Shown: positions 62,573 through 64,000 of the stretch, piece after piece | Numbering within the stretch: position 1 is the first letter of the stretch | Layout of the letters: every line of letters starts with the position of its first letter | NCBI GenBank assembly: GCA_963765075.1 | Contig: CAVXVA010000008.1 | Location: 62,001 to 126,000, forward strand | Source of the DNA: JAENVU01 sp963765075 | Lineage (GTDB): Bacteria > Actinomycetota > Acidimicrobiia > IMCC26256 > JAENVU01 | DNA length: 64,000 nucleotides | Direction: 5' to 3' | The notes under the pieces: generated by a model | What the model saw: the letters and a program-made list of their open reading frames with translations, nothing else | The model's database searches: none | What the model was told of the DNA's origin: nothing | Made by a program: the position numbers and the translations under genes

Positions 62573-63519
62573 TCACTCGTAGGGACTCCAAGTCACGAGC
62601 GCCGCGGTGAGTGCTGCGGTCGCGAGATCCACGAAACGGTCGGCGGTGATGGTTGTTTCCGTCGACTCGACGAGATGGAGCGCCGGGCTGAGACCGGTCA
62701 CTCCGTCGAAGACCCAATGACCCGGGCCGCGATCTTCGGCGGTGAGACGGGCGGCCAGGTCGGCGAGGTCGACCACGCTCGGGGCCGCCGACTCACGAGG
62801 TGGACCCAGGTCTCGTATCGGTACTGCAGTGCGGGCGCACGCGCGCCCACCGTGATCACGGCGTAGGCGTTGATCGCGTTGTTGATCGCCATCGGGTGGG
62901 TCGGCTCCGAGCGGGTGGTGGTGAACTGATGCACGGTGCGCTCGGCCCAGGCCGCCGGGACGGTGACGATGGCCAGGTCGAGATCGTCCTGGGCGTCGAT
63001 GCGAATCGTGCCCGTCTCGATCGCCCGCTCCGTCTCGGTGATGTGGGCGTCTTCGTCGGCCCAGACCTCACGGAATCGGTCCACGTGGTCGACGACGTCG
63101 AGGAACCGAGGGAGGAGGTCGACGTACGGGTCGGTGGTGGCCGCGTTGCCCAGTTCGGCCAACGTGATCGCGGCGCGCGCGGCGTCGCGATCGTGGAACG
63201 TGCTGAAGTCGCCGGCCCGCGCGATGTCGATGAGCCGCGCGCGTCGCGGGCTCGGCCTCGTCCGGGTGGGTCAGCGCGAAGACCGACACCAAGCCGTCCT
63301 GATCGAAATGGTTGTTGGTGACGTACGGCGCGTCCGACGTGCAGCTCGGGGTGGTCGAGGTAGTTGCATGCGATCTCGGCCGAGAGATCGGCGCGGAGCA
63401 GTCTCGGGCGTCGCGGCGCCGGGCCAGTGGGACAGCACGAGCTCGGTACCCGCCTGGGCCGAGCCGTCGACCACGACGTGGGGAGTTCCGGTGAGTTCGG
63501 CGTAGGCGCGGTAGTCCAT
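62573..63519 (-). pseudogene. Conserved hypothetical protein, about five frameshifts
   Basis: Segments in different frames form one protein of about 310 residues that I cannot assign. In order: MDYRAYAELTGTPHVVVDGS, AGTELVLSHWPGA, LLRADLSAEIACNYLDHPEL, VTNNHFDQDGLVSVFALTHP, LAELGNAATTDPYVDLLPRF, LDVVDHVDRFREVWADEDAH, TAWAERTVHQF-like region, NAINAYAVITVGARAPALQY, and MVDLADLAARLTAEDRGPGH to the end. The N-N-H-F-D-x-D-G motif looks like a metal- or phosphoester-binding (DHH-like) element. It has no signal peptide. ATG 63519 has TAGGTT six bases upstream, a leaderless arrangement. It converges on the ABC permease. Confidence 0.65.
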
Positions 63520-63525
63520 GCGGCG

Positions 63526-63531
63526 AACCTA
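63526..63531 (-). promoter_or_regulatory. -10 box of a probable leaderless promoter
   Basis: On the minus strand TAGGTT lies six bases before ATG 63519. No ribosome-binding site is seen. Confidence 0.4.
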
Positions 63532-63585
63532 CGGGTTGAAGTCGACTTCAGGTCAAGGGGGACCCCGGCCCGATGTGACATGGGG

Positions 63586-64000
63586 CTACGACTGCAGCCG
63601 AGCGTCCTTCTCGCGCACCGTGGTGTCGAGGTCGGCCTGATACTTGGCCATGCGGGCCTGGAGTTCGGGGTCGCTCACCGCGAGGATGCGCACCGCCAGC
63701 AGACCGGCGTTGGTCGCGTTGCCGACCGCCACCGTTGCCACCGGGATGCCCTTGGGCATCTGCACGATCGACAGGAGCGAATCGATCCCGTCGAGATGGG
63801 CCAGTGGGACCGGCACGCCGATGACCGGCAGCGTGGTCATCGATGCGGTCATACCCGGGAGGTGGGCTGCGCCCCCCGCTCCGGCGATGATCACACCGAG
63901 GCCGCGGTCGGCTGCGCTGCGGGCGTACTCCACCATCACGTCGGGGGTGCGGTGGGCCGACACGATGCGCACCTCGTGGGCCACGCCGAACTCGGTGAGG
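63586..64000 (-). CDS. purE: PurE, N5-carboxyaminoimidazole ribonucleotide mutase (5' end outside window)
   Basis: The C-terminal about 138 residues of PurE, which converts N5-CAIR to CAIR in purine synthesis. The stretch begins LTEFGVAHEVRIVSAHRTPD, where the family's SAHRTP loop carries the active-site histidine. It continues GVIIAGAGGAAHLPGM (substrate-binding glycines), VIGVPVPLAHLDGIDSLLSI, and QMPKGIPVATVAVGNATNAG, all typical. The N-terminal 20-25 residues with the GSxSD motif lie beyond position 64000. No sign of damage is seen in this part. Confidence 0.95.
   Translation of the reverse strand, partial: LTEFGVAHEVRIVSAHRTPDVMVEYARSAADRGLGVIIAGAGGAAHLPGMTASMTTLPVIGVPVPLAHLDGIDSLLSIVQMPKGIPVATVAVGNATNAGLLAVRILAVSDPELQARMAKYQADLDTTVREKDARLQS

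Overview
The window is GC-rich DNA from a Gram-positive-type actinobacterium. Two resuscitation-promoting-factor (Rpf) type genes, a perfect CRP/GlxR-like operator, GTG starts, several apparently leaderless promoters and many large secreted repeat proteins fit the class Acidimicrobiia or a relative. The lineage is inferred from gene content, not proven.

Layout. 0-2.1 kb: a small SRPBCC protein and an unrecognised coiled-coil protein, then tRNA-Ser(GCT). 2.3-5.9 kb: a small-molecule catabolism cluster with an RraA-type aldolase, threonine aldolase, D-2-hydroxyacid dehydrogenase, cupin and a frameshifted ureidoglycolate-lyase-like gene. 5.9-9.4 kb: undecaprenyl-diphosphatase (uppP), a sulfotransferase and the lipid II flippase murJ. 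9.4-13.4 kb: tRNA-Arg(ACG), a self-inhibited Fic protein, a universal stress protein and a badly frameshifted glutamate decarboxylase. 13.5-28.9 kb: polytopic glycosyltransferase-like proteins, a seven-repeat PKD surface protein, a lipoprotein with an unusual WHxH motif, an ABC exporter and a secreted beta-helix protein. 28.9-45 kb: a surface block with two giant proteins that end in glycine/cysteine-rich tails, a second WHxH lipoprotein, a CRTAC1-like FG-GAP lipoprotein, an amino-acid-type binding lipoprotein and a delta-60 propeller protein. 45-50.4 kb: a sulfatase, two overlapping Rpf-type genes, a UbiB/ABC1 kinase and an Fpg/Nei glycosylase. 50.4-54 kb: an ArsR-SRPBCC operon, an intact IS110-family element and lgt. 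53.6-59.1 kb: a four-gene operon (GT2, YkcB-type GT39, response regulator, histidine kinase) broken by many frameshifts. 59.2-64 kb: a MacB-type ABC exporter, a frameshifted unknown gene and partial purE.

The common theme is the cell envelope: lipid-carrier recycling (uppP), lipid II flipping (murJ), lipoprotein maturation (lgt), polyprenol-linked glycosyl transfer (several GT39/GT2 genes), wall cleavage (Rpf) and a large set of secreted repeat proteins.

Sequence quality needs attention. At least a dozen genes switch reading frame while keeping catalytic motifs in every piece. In 12.0-13.4 kb, 53.6-59.1 kb and 62.6-63.5 kb the shifts come every 100-300 bases. This looks more like insertion/deletion error than ordinary pseudogene decay, but reads would be needed to decide. 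No stretch longer than 300 bases lacks a gene. The longest gaps are 46519-46801 (regulatory leader), 9549-9811 (nothing but a weak hairpin), 52616-52847 (IS110 non-coding end and lgt promoter) and 47904-48122 (coding-like sequence in frame with ubiB).
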